Shown here piece after piece: positions 9,070-15,766 of a stretch of DNA of 32,443 bases. How positions within the stretch are numbered: position 1 is the first letter of the stretch; the number at the start of each line of letters is the position of its first letter. The notes below the pieces were generated by a model, which was not told the DNA's origin, did no database searches, and saw nothing but the letters and a program-made list of their open reading frames with translations. Both the position numbers and the translations under genes were made by a program. Location: positions 1 through 32,443 of IMG/VR virus record IMGVR_UViG_3300009187_000052. One strand, given 5' to 3'. Source of the DNA: a virus.

Positions 9070-9924
9070 TTACCCGTACCTCCCATCAGGAATAGACCAG
9101 TAGTTGATCAAGGCTGATCCATGGCTTGCAGTGAGCTGCACCTCCTGTGCTGACCGGCCAGATTGGACGGCCCTCTCGGCTGCGTTGACGGCCTCGGCCT
9201 GATAGGTGTCGTACTCAAGCCCGTTCTCCCGCTTCCATCGCCACTTCATGCCAAGCTTAAGGACCTGAGGCGGTAGCACGAGCACGTCCGTATCAGACAC
9301 GACGCGCTCATAGGACGCCAAGGTCCACGTGACGCCGCCATCTGAAGCGGACCCCTGATCGTGAGTGGGAGGGGTTGCTCCCGTCGTACCGCCTAAGGTG
9401 GTCTGGTACACGTTTCCGAGATATTTGCAGTAGCTGCCAGCAGTGAAAGCTGTGGAGGCTACCCAATCAGCCGCCGGTGCTAGCCAGTTCACGCTCTGAT
9501 ATTCGAAAACAAGCTCGTGCGCTTCCGTTGGCGTTGGCTCAAGGTAGAGCGGCAAGCTGCTGCCGCCCATAACACGGAACCCAAAGCGAGGAAGCACCGT
9601 CGTGATACCGCTCTTTCTGCGCTGCCACTCTTGCGGAGACAGTGGGCCTCGAAGGTCCCACCGCGTTGTTCTATCCCAGTGGGTCTGAAAGTATTCGAAG
9701 TCAAAATCCTCTGGGAGCCCGTAGCTTGCGACGTTGACCTGCGTGTTAAACAGGAACTCTTTTCGAAGAACGGGCCAGATGTATTTTGAGCGAAGCTCTG
9801 CGCCCTCCAACTGAAGCAAGCCGATGAGCAGCTGTATCTCACGATCGCTACTACTAGCGACCGACGATGGCACAGGGAGCTTTAGTTCTCGGCATGTATC
9901 TTGGAGGAGGGTCAGAACATTCAT
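9070..9924 (-). CDS. P22 gp4-like head-tail adaptor, with an inserted beta domain
   Basis: A 284-residue protein. The N-terminal 100 residues are helical (VLTLLQDTCRELKLPVP, then REIQLLIGLLQLEGAEL), with the conserved segment around YGLPEDFDF. This matches the tail accessory factor that binds the portal ring in P22-like phages and extends the neck. Residues 155-204 look like an insertion with the pattern AGSYCKYLGNVYQ, then TPPTHDQG, then DGGVTW. This Gly/Thr/Trp-rich module is seen grafted into many phage surface proteins and is often considered carbohydrate-binding. The ATG overlaps the upstream gene's TGA (9921-9924). The adaptor call is good; the binding role of the insert is inference. 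Confidence 0.8.
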   Translation of the reverse strand: MNVLTLLQDTCRELKLPVPSSVASSSDREIQLLIGLLQLEGAELRSKYIWPVLRKEFLFNTQVNVASYGLPEDFDFEYFQTHWDRTTRWDLRGPLSPQEWQRRKSGITTVLPRFGFRVMGGSSLPLYLEPTPTEAHELVFEYQSVNWLAPAADWVASTAFTAGSYCKYLGNVYQTTLGGTTGATPPTHDQGSASDGGVTWTLASYERVVSDTDVLVLPPQVLKLGMKWRWKRENGLEYDTYQAEAVNAAERAVQSGRSAQEVQLTASHGSALINYWSIPDGRYG

Positions 9925-10598
9925 TTAGCCTTGCTTTCCTTTTTAGTCACAACGCTCTCAAACTTCTCGGCAAGCGCCTCAAGCTGCGACTGGAGCTGTG
10001 CGATCTTTGCTTCGCTATCGCGCTTCATCGCTTCCTTTTCGGCTGCTAACCTTTCGGCATACGCACTGTCAGCTCGCACCTTAAGGAACGCATCGGCCTG
10101 CGCCACAAGCTCGCGGCCCCCAGGGCCAAGCTTTTGAATGACCGTGTCGTTGTTCTCCATGCTGGCGAGCTCCTCGATCGTTCGAATGTCAAGCCAGTGA
10201 CAGACGGCGATGCGCTCTTTCGTAATTTGACGCCACTCCTCAAGCGGGGTCCCATCAAGCGGCTTCTCCCCTGCCTCAAGGAATCGCTTCAGCTCAGGGC
10301 CATACTCGCGCACGATCCGATTCATAGGATCAGGCACCTTCTGCCCTCGGCTGTTTGTAATGAAATCGACCTCGACATCGGCTGGCTGAAAGTCGCGCGA
10401 GCCAGGGATGCGACGCTCCGCAAACAGGCGCTGCTCAAAGATAGGGCGCCCCTCTTGTAAACTTTTTTGCTTAAGCTCTACCGGTCGCCACTCAAAACGC
10501 ACAAGCGCTTTCGGCGACTTATCGCGCACGGCTCCGAAGCCCTGCTGGATAACGTTATCAGGAATTTCTATCCCCGTTAAATCAAACTCTGCTTCCAT
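9921..10598 (-). CDS. Conserved head-region protein with C-terminal coiled coil, 225 aa
   Basis: No firm function. Residues 1-150 are a mixed domain (FEWRPVELKQKSLQEGRP, then VDFITNSRGQKVPDPM) of a kind found near capsid genes in podoviruses. Residues 165-225 are a long charged helix rich in Glu, Lys and Ala, with heptad-like spacing that should form a coiled coil. It is the first gene after the intrinsic terminator that follows the decoration-type gene. It has a good ribosome site (AGGAGG at 10602-10605, just upstream of the ATG at 10598). It overlaps the gp4-like gene by four bases (ATGA). A head-completion or minor capsid role is plausible from position only. Confidence 0.7.
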   Translation of the reverse strand: MEAEFDLTGIEIPDNVIQQGFGAVRDKSPKALVRFEWRPVELKQKSLQEGRPIFEQRLFAERRIPGSRDFQPADVEVDFITNSRGQKVPDPMNRIVREYGPELKRFLEAGEKPLDGTPLEEWRQITKERIAVCHWLDIRTIEELASMENNDTVIQKLGPGGRELVAQADAFLKVRADSAYAERLAAEKEAMKRDSEAKIAQLQSQLEALAEKFESVVTKKESKAK

Positions 10599-10611
10599 AA
10601 ACCTCCTGTAT

Positions 10612-10642
10612 AAAAAGCGGGGGCGCCGTACTGGCCGCCCCC
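10612..10642 (-). terminator. Intrinsic terminator after the capsid/decoration genes
   Basis: Read on the minus strand, a GGGGGCG arm (10642-10636) pairs with CGCCCCC (10625-10619) across a 10-base loop and is followed by GC and a run of five T (10616-10612). It sits in the 59-base gap between the decoration-type gene and the 225-residue gene. Partial termination here would give more message for capsid and decoration proteins than for the neck and tail genes downstream. Confidence 0.75.
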
Positions 10643-10657
10643 TAAAAATTGCTCTGC

Positions 10658-11140
10658 TTATCCGTTAGCATTAAGCGATGGACGAGCAAGCTGCACTACT
10701 GCCTGACCAGCTGCCGGAGTTCCGTCAGCGGTCTTGAAGCGTGCGCCGTCGACCTTATCGCCAGCCACTACAGCATCGTCTACCGTTCCGGCTGTAGCCG
10801 TGACGTATACGTTACCGTTAGCGGCAACCGTCGACGCCTTCACCACGGCGGCACCAGATATCTGGTAGAAGCCGAACTGACTGGCAACGTTTGCGCTCAT
10901 CGCTACCGCACAAGGACCACGCGAACCGGCAACGGCTCGAGTGCTTGTCCCTGCATAGGTATCAAAGATCACAAGATCGCCCACGACAGTTGAAGCAACA
11001 CCCTTCAGGTAGATAAACTCGCCCTCGCCGTACGTTGAGTCGACGGCGCGAACGATTGTCCCCAGTGGGTGCTGCTGTGTGGTTGACGTGTCAGCAATAG
11101 CTTGAAGCCCTGCCCTATTTTCAACACTTACAAATGGCAT
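10658..11140 (-). CDS. Probable capsid decoration / head stabilisation protein, 160 aa
   Basis: A small Ala/Gly/Val-rich, beta-rich protein with no charged helices. Segments such as HPLGTIVRAVDSTYGEGEF and IYLKGVASTVVGDLVIFD are typical of short proteins encoded next to the major capsid gene in many podoviruses and siphoviruses. Such proteins cement or decorate the shell. It lies directly downstream of the major capsid gene with a strong GGAGG ribosome site in the 30-base gap, and upstream of an intrinsic terminator. It is therefore likely to be made at a level near that of the coat protein. The assignment rests on composition and position, not on a recognised catalytic or binding motif. Confidence 0.7.
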   Translation of the reverse strand: MPFVSVENRAGLQAIADTSTTQQHPLGTIVRAVDSTYGEGEFIYLKGVASTVVGDLVIFDTYAGTSTRAVAGSRGPCAVAMSANVASQFGFYQISGAAVVKASTVAANGNVYVTATAGTVDDAVVAGDKVDGARFKTADGTPAAGQAVVQLARPSLNANG

Positions 11141-11170
11141 TTTAAGATCCTCCTCTTTTTCTTTGTTAAA

Positions 11171-12148
11171 CTACGCCTTAAGAACGCCCTGCAGGAACGC
11201 ACACCTGAGTGTGAGATTTCCTGCCCAGCCCAAGAGGCGAACCGTTGCATCTTGATTGACAGCCTGACGATCGCCACCGATCACCACCATGTTTCTATCC
11301 TTGTGAGGACGGAAAGAGAGGTAGTCAGTGTTGACGAAGTACATGTGGTTCGCAGGAGCCGCTCCACCGTATCCTCCGTCGAGTACCACGTCGGCATCCA
11401 TGAACTTCAGGCTTGTGAAACCTGCCTGAGCCAAGGAGTCCGAAGCGATACGCTGAATCGACTGAAGCGATGCAAGATACAACTTGTAATAGTTGTTATC
11501 TGCACAGATCAGGTCAGGGCGATCCGTTCCACGTACGAGCTGAACCCATACGTTGTTCATGTACCCCTGAATGTTGAGCGCCGTCGCAGCAGCTCCACCG
11601 TCCGTCACTGAGCTGTAGGAAACGTTTCTCCACCAGCTGTAGGTCGCACGGTTAATACCGCCGACAGTTCCCGAGGTCGGGGTGTCAGCGATGAGAGCTT
11701 GCAAGCCTCCGATCTGCTTTCCGCTGTTGGCAGTTCCGTCTGAGTAGCATCCGACTGATACGTTATTGATCATGGTCTGCTCAGCGTTGGAAACGCGAGC
11801 CTCCAAGAGGTCAATAAGCGCCTCAGGGCCAGAGTTTTGAAGTCTCTCAGTACCCGAGATGCTTACAGCAACAACGCACTGCTTCATCGCAAACTCAGCT
11901 GCTGAAACAACTTCAGACGGCGACACGTTCACGGTCTCATAGCCCGAGTACCATCCGAACGTTCCGTTCTCTGAGAAGCTGAGCTCCTCAAGGATTGACG
12001 ATCCGCCGCCGAATGGTCGAACTCTGTCCTTCGCCTTAAGCTTGAACAGAAGCGCTGTGTTTTTGGTTACATTGTCCGAAAGCTTTTTGCTCCGGTTTTG
12101 GATAGTGGTAGCGATTATCTCGCTTATATTTGCATTTGGTGTTGGCAT
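11171..12148 (-). CDS. Major capsid protein
   Basis: A 325-residue protein immediately downstream of the scaffold gene. Recognisable features are the N-terminal helix (ISEIIATTIQNRSKKLSDNV), the segment around LKAKDRVRPFGGGSSILEEL, the loop FGWYSGYETVNVSPSEVV, and LLEARVSNAEQTMINNVS. Together these are characteristic of an HK97-fold coat family common in podovirus-like phages. The C-terminus (NMVVIGGDRQAVNQDATVRL) also fits. It is short for an HK97-fold coat, with no sign of a cleavable N-terminal delta domain; the separate scaffold protein would take that role. The ribosome site is AAGGGGGT, six bases before the ATG. Many copies form the icosahedral shell. Confidence 0.9.
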   Translation of the reverse strand: MPTPNANISEIIATTIQNRSKKLSDNVTKNTALLFKLKAKDRVRPFGGGSSILEELSFSENGTFGWYSGYETVNVSPSEVVSAAEFAMKQCVVAVSISGTERLQNSGPEALIDLLEARVSNAEQTMINNVSVGCYSDGTANSGKQIGGLQALIADTPTSGTVGGINRATYSWWRNVSYSSVTDGGAAATALNIQGYMNNVWVQLVRGTDRPDLICADNNYYKLYLASLQSIQRIASDSLAQAGFTSLKFMDADVVLDGGYGGAAPANHMYFVNTDYLSFRPHKDRNMVVIGGDRQAVNQDATVRLLGWAGNLTLRCAFLQGVLKA

Positions 12149-12166
12149 TGTTTACCCCCTTACAAG

Positions 12167-13252
12167 TTAAGAATGTGCATCGAACGCCGCCATCAGCGCG
12201 CTCCGGACGGAGTTCCCATTGTCAGCCAAAAGCGCACTTGCCCCAGGGGCACCCCTGACAGAGCTACCTGCCAGTCGAGCCTGCTGCACTCGAGCAGCTT
12301 GAGCCTGCGGCTGCTGCTGCTGTTCAATGAGGCGCGATCGCACTGAGGGATTTTTCCAGCACGCCGTTTCATAGGCCTGTTGGAGTATCTGCCTCGATGC
12401 GAGCTCCGGTGTGCGAGCGCGGATGAGAGGGATCTCCTCCATCATCTGCTCGTGAACATCGGCGAGGAACGGCCTTAGTGCCCTCCCTCCCTTGTCGACC
12501 TCACTGGCAAACGCCTCTACCTCACCCACTGCGGCGCGCTGTTGCTGGGCCACTTTCTCTTGCTCAAGGGCTGCTAGCTTGCCGCGAATGTTGTCGAGTT
12601 CGCCTGTCAAATAGTGCATTTGGGGAAACGCTTGCGGCTGTGAGCCCGTCTGTTCCGAGCCTCCGGCAAGCTGCGATAAATCAAGCCCATAGCTTTGCGC
12701 CATAAGCCTCAGAGCACCCGCAGGGTCTTGGTCCAAGAACTGCTGAGCAAGAACTAAGTTCTCGATGCCTTTCATCGGATCAAGGTTTGCCCGCTTGAAC
12801 ATCTCACCATACTGCTCGATGATCCTGTCCACAGGTGCATACCTGTTTTGTATCGCCGTTACTTCCTGCGACTTACGCCCTAAGAACGTCTCTCGCTCCT
12901 GCTCTCGCCGTGTCAGGTATTCCTGCATTTGGCGTGGGAGCTGCGAGAATTGCTCTTTGTGCTCAGCAGACCACGAGTAAGGGGGCGCGATGGGCTGCTC
13001 GTTGAGCGCTTCGCTATCCTTTGCTTGCGTCGCTTGGTCTGATACTTGTTTCTGAAAGCGCCCCCGCTCATCGCGGCCCGCTTTTGCGGCCTTCGGCGCC
13101 TCCGGCTCGGCAGTCTCGTCTGAGCTCTCGCTCATCGCTGCCTTAATTACCGATCGGAGGTCACTTTCCCCCTCCTCTCGCTCAGGTGTGTCTACCTCGG
13201 GAGCGTCCTGCTCTACGCTCTCCATTTCGAGATCAATGTCTTCTGCTACCAT
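12167..13252 (-). CDS. Scaffolding protein
   Basis: A 361-residue hydrophilic protein. Residues 1-60 are strongly acidic (EDIDLEMESVEQDAPEVD). There is a short basic patch at GRDERGRFQKQ (about 59-69), followed by a Gln/Glu-rich helical body with coiled-coil character (LPRQMQEYLTRREQERE and LRGKLAALEQEK-like stretches) and a C-terminal Gln/Ala-rich helix. This composition, and its place directly before the major capsid gene, are the standard signs of a podovirus scaffold that guides procapsid assembly. Its ATG at 13252 lies inside the end of the 98-residue gene (20-base overlap), so translation of the two is probably linked. Confidence 0.85.
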   Translation of the reverse strand: MVAEDIDLEMESVEQDAPEVDTPEREEGESDLRSVIKAAMSESSDETAEPEAPKAAKAGRDERGRFQKQVSDQATQAKDSEALNEQPIAPPYSWSAEHKEQFSQLPRQMQEYLTRREQERETFLGRKSQEVTAIQNRYAPVDRIIEQYGEMFKRANLDPMKGIENLVLAQQFLDQDPAGALRLMAQSYGLDLSQLAGGSEQTGSQPQAFPQMHYLTGELDNIRGKLAALEQEKVAQQQRAAVGEVEAFASEVDKGGRALRPFLADVHEQMMEEIPLIRARTPELASRQILQQAYETACWKNPSVRSRLIEQQQQPQAQAARVQQARLAGSSVRGAPGASALLADNGNSVRSALMAAFDAHS

Positions 13253-13529
13253 TTTTTGTCTGTTCCATAGCCGCGAGTATGTCGCCCTTTAAGTTCGAGA
13301 CGCCCCACTGTCGCGTGTCTTTTTGCACTTCGTTGCCAACCTCTACACAGCCAGCTGCTTTCGTGTGCTGACGAAACCGGCTTTTCGAGTCGACATACTT
13401 TCCGGTGGCTGGGTGCCAAAGCCCCCCAGGAGGAAGGGAGTCAGTAATGATCTGGGTGCGCACTTCAGGCTGCTGTTTGCCCAGCTCGATAAACTCACCC
13501 TCTCTCCAAACGAAAAAACGTCGTGCCAC
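13233..13529 (-). CDS. Small conserved head-operon protein, 98 aa
   Basis: Function unknown. The central motif GGLWHPATGKYVDSKSRF followed by AAGCVEVGNE is one I associate with small conserved phage proteins encoded just before scaffold or capsid genes. The start is GTG at 13529, with no clear ribosome site. The start codon lies inside a hairpin whose arms are at 13529-13533 and 13540-13544. The gene overlaps the scaffold gene by 20 bases. No membrane segment or catalytic motif is visible. It could be a minor head protein or a regulator of scaffold synthesis. Confidence 0.7.
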   Translation of the reverse strand: MARRFFVWREGEFIELGKQQPEVRTQIITDSLPPGGLWHPATGKYVDSKSRFRQHTKAAGCVEVGNEVQKDTRQWGVSNLKGDILAAMEQTKNGSRRH

Positions 13530-13550
13530 GCCATCATGGTGGCGCTTTTT
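13529..13550 (+). terminator. Rightward hairpin plus T-run at the start of the 98-residue gene
   Basis: On the plus strand, CGCCA (13529-13533) pairs with TGGCG (13540-13544) across six bases and is followed by C and five T (13546-13550). This would stop rightward, antisense transcription entering from the scaffold side. In the leftward late message the same stem covers the GTG start region of the 98-residue gene, so it may instead limit its translation. Confidence 0.5.
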
Positions 13551-13587
13551 AGGTTTTGGAGAAGGCGCTTTTAGAAAAAAGGTCTAC

Positions 13588-14814
13588 CTACTTGCGGGGA
13601 TAGGTACGGGCTGAAAAGTCAAACACCTCAAGAGCCGTCCACAGGTCACTATCGAGGAGGTCCACAATGTCAGCCACCTCTGCCCGCTCGGCCTCAAGGC
13701 GCTTGTGGTGCTGTGCCACGAGCTCCTCAATGCGCGCTAAAGCCACCCTCTCCCGCTCCCGCTGCTCGGCGTCGGCTGCTGCTGCGGCAAGCTGCTGCTG
13801 TAACTGCGCCTGTGCCGCCTCTAGGAGCTCCAGCTCGGCCTGTACCGACAAAAGCTCGAACCGCTCCCGAAGGATGGACAGATCAAGCCCATCAACCGCC
13901 GCCGCCACCACGTTGGCAGCCGTTGGAGGCTCGAGGAGGAGCTCCGAGTTGTCGTCGGTCTGACCCTTCTGCGAACGAGGTTTTTTAGGCTTTGAGGGCT
14001 TCTTCTTGCCCTTCTTCTCCGGCCAGACAAGGTAGGGGCTGTAGGAGCTCCCGTCGTGGGTGTCACCTAGAGACAGTACACTCCGCCGAACCCGCCGCTG
14101 CTCAAGGCCAACTCCCCGACGACTGGCAAGTTCTTTTACTTCAGCGCCAGTGAGTGCTCGATTATACAAACGAACATCGTCAATGTGCCCGTCATAATTA
14201 TCATAACCGTCACGGTAACCAACATTTAAAAAATATGCGGGATCAAGTAGGTAGTCAAAGCCAAACATTCCGTACTGATTCAGATTTCCATCAAGGTAAA
14301 ACCGATATTCTTGGTCAGTTATAACGATACAATAATGATACCACTGGTTTAAGGTTGGCGCTCCTTGGATATAAAGATTGTTTTCGGCAAAAACACCGTC
14401 AGTAAACACATAAGTTATGTTGTTATCGGGATCATAAGTTGATTGCAGAATCAGTCGCTGACCATAATCGTAATAACTTGTAACAATCTCAAAAATTGCA
14501 TTGTTCCAGTAGTAAAGATCTCCATCATATAAACTCCGCAGACTATGCCAGCCGCTGACGGTAATTTGTTGACCTGTACTGTAGTCTGGAACTTTGCTTA
14601 CATCATAAGTGTAGGCGCCACCGAAACTAGGCTGAAAATCAAATGCCATGCCGGTGCCTCTAGCACCATAGCCTTGCCCATTTTCGTAAGTGGTAAGAGT
14701 TAAGTCACGATGATATTTAGTGCGGTCTATTGCAATTCTGCCGGTAGCGCCCAAAGAAGGACACCAAGCCCCAATCAGGCCCTTCATTAGGTTGATATAG
14801 GGCTTCCGCCGCAT
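13588..14814 (-). CDS. LamG/concanavalin-like lectin protein in the head operon
   Basis: A 408-residue two-part protein. Residues 1-235 form a concanavalin A-like/LamG domain, shown by VSGWHSLRSLYDGD, WYHYCIVITDQEYRFYLDG and the hallmark GHIDDVRLYNRALTGAEV. Such domains bind sugars or other surface ligands. After a Lys/Pro-rich linker (about 265-285), residues 300-395 are an Ala/Glu/Gln-rich coiled coil. The lectin part is clearly AT-richer than the rest and its neighbours, which suggests acquisition as a module. The ATG at 14814 overlaps the upstream TAA (TAATG). Its place between portal and scaffold suggests display on the head or neck. It could also be a fibre-like protein bound elsewhere. 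Confidence 0.8.
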   Translation of the reverse strand: MRRKPYINLMKGLIGAWCPSLGATGRIAIDRTKYHRDLTLTTYENGQGYGARGTGMAFDFQPSFGGAYTYDVSKVPDYSTGQQITVSGWHSLRSLYDGDLYYWNNAIFEIVTSYYDYGQRLILQSTYDPDNNITYVFTDGVFAENNLYIQGAPTLNQWYHYCIVITDQEYRFYLDGNLNQYGMFGFDYLLDPAYFLNVGYRDGYDNYDGHIDDVRLYNRALTGAEVKELASRRGVGLEQRRVRRSVLSLGDTHDGSSYSPYLVWPEKKGKKKPSKPKKPRSQKGQTDDNSELLLEPPTAANVVAAAVDGLDLSILRERFELLSVQAELELLEAAQAQLQQQLAAAAADAEQRERERVALARIEELVAQHHKRLEAERAEVADIVDLLDSDLWTALEVFDFSARTYPRK

Positions 14815-15308
14815 TATCCCACCGTTTCATAAACTGGCGTTAATCGAATTTGGTGATTGCTTGCGGTAGCATTTAACGCCACACCAGAGCCGTTTACGAC
14901 AAAGAGAACAAATGCCTTGGGAACAGTTCCGCCAAAGATTGAGGCAAGCGAAACAGGACCAAAAAACTGTGCGTAATTTGAAATGTTGTAGTTTGCAATC
15001 GATGAAACCAATTTACAGACCTCGTTTTTTACGCTCAGAGAGCTGACTGTCTCTGGGCTGTCGGTCCCGTCAAACACGTCGGGCCAAGTAGTGCCATCAA
15101 TCGAGCCAACCGCCCACACCTCAATAGTGCCTAAGCCAGGAGCGGTGCCGGTCGTAATCTTCCCCGATATGAGATAGTCGAGGTTGCCCGCCGAGTTCGA
15201 TATTGCAGCAGACTCCCTCCCCTGAAGCAGATTTCCGTCGTAGAGGAGACTTGCGAGCGTTATCGAGGCGTCAAACGACGTGCCGTATGCTAGTTTGATA
15301 TCTGCCAT
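14814..15308 (-). CDS. Probable virion surface beta-sandwich protein, 164 aa
   Basis: A beta-rich protein without long helices. The pattern EVWAVGSIDGTTWPDVFDGT resembles small phage structural proteins of jelly-roll or Ig-like type found beside lectin and capsid genes, but I cannot name a family with certainty. Its base composition is AT-rich over the second half, like the lectin domain that follows, so the two may have arrived together. It is coupled to the LamG gene by a TAATG overlap. It may provide the base on which the lectin protein is mounted. Confidence 0.7.
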   Translation of the reverse strand: MADIKLAYGTSFDASITLASLLYDGNLLQGRESAAISNSAGNLDYLISGKITTGTAPGLGTIEVWAVGSIDGTTWPDVFDGTDSPETVSSLSVKNEVCKLVSSIANYNISNYAQFFGPVSLASIFGGTVPKAFVLFVVNGSGVALNATASNHQIRLTPVYETVG

Positions 15309-15310
15309 GA

Positions 15311-15757
15311 CTACCCTTTACGCGCCAAGCGCACAAACCCAAGACCAACTATGCCAAGCCCTACGTGGGAAGCCCACGAGACCTGCTGAGCAGCGCTCCC
15401 CCGCACTTCGCTCGCCTCCTCTGTGGTGCAAAAGCCCTGCGCCACGAGAGCATCAAGAAGTGAGCTCACCGGCTCCCTGTCGATGTCTATACTTGAGAGC
15501 CCACTCTTGTCGGTATCGACAAGGGCAAGCACAGTGATGGCAAGCTGCCTTTTGGGAGCCGGTAGGTCTATGTCGGTTGAGGCATCGACAAGCTTTGCAT
15601 ATAGCCCGCGCTCAATCATCTTTTTGCGGAGGCGCTTTGTCGGGAGGGGCTTTCTTACCGTCACCACCTTTGCGGATACCGCCTCAGCGGCCTCGGCATC
15701 GGTGAGAGTGGAGTACTCTGGTTTTTTAAGCTCCTCGGTCAGTAATGTCAGATCCAT
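15311..15757 (-). CDS. Conserved phage protein of unknown function, 148 aa
   Basis: The N-terminus (LTEELKKPEYSTLTDAEAAE, then VSAKVVTVRKPLPTKRLRK) matches a group of short structural-cluster proteins widespread in tailed phages and lacking an assigned function. The protein is helical and mildly charged. A C-terminal segment (about 130-145, SHVGLGIVGLGFVRLARKG) is moderately hydrophobic but short for a membrane helix. It lies two bases from the next gene and nine bases after the portal gene. No catalytic residues stand out. Confidence 0.7.
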   Translation of the reverse strand: MDLTLLTEELKKPEYSTLTDAEAAEAVSAKVVTVRKPLPTKRLRKKMIERGLYAKLVDASTDIDLPAPKRQLAITVLALVDTDKSGLSSIDIDREPVSSLLDALVAQGFCTTEEASEVRGSAAQQVSWASHVGLGIVGLGFVRLARKG

Positions 15758-15766
15758 AGTGCACCT

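Noticed and set aside
13343-13537. 64-codon leftward frame starting ATGATG near the 98-residue gene
   Set aside because: It lies in another frame of a gene with a conserved central motif and has no domain of its own.
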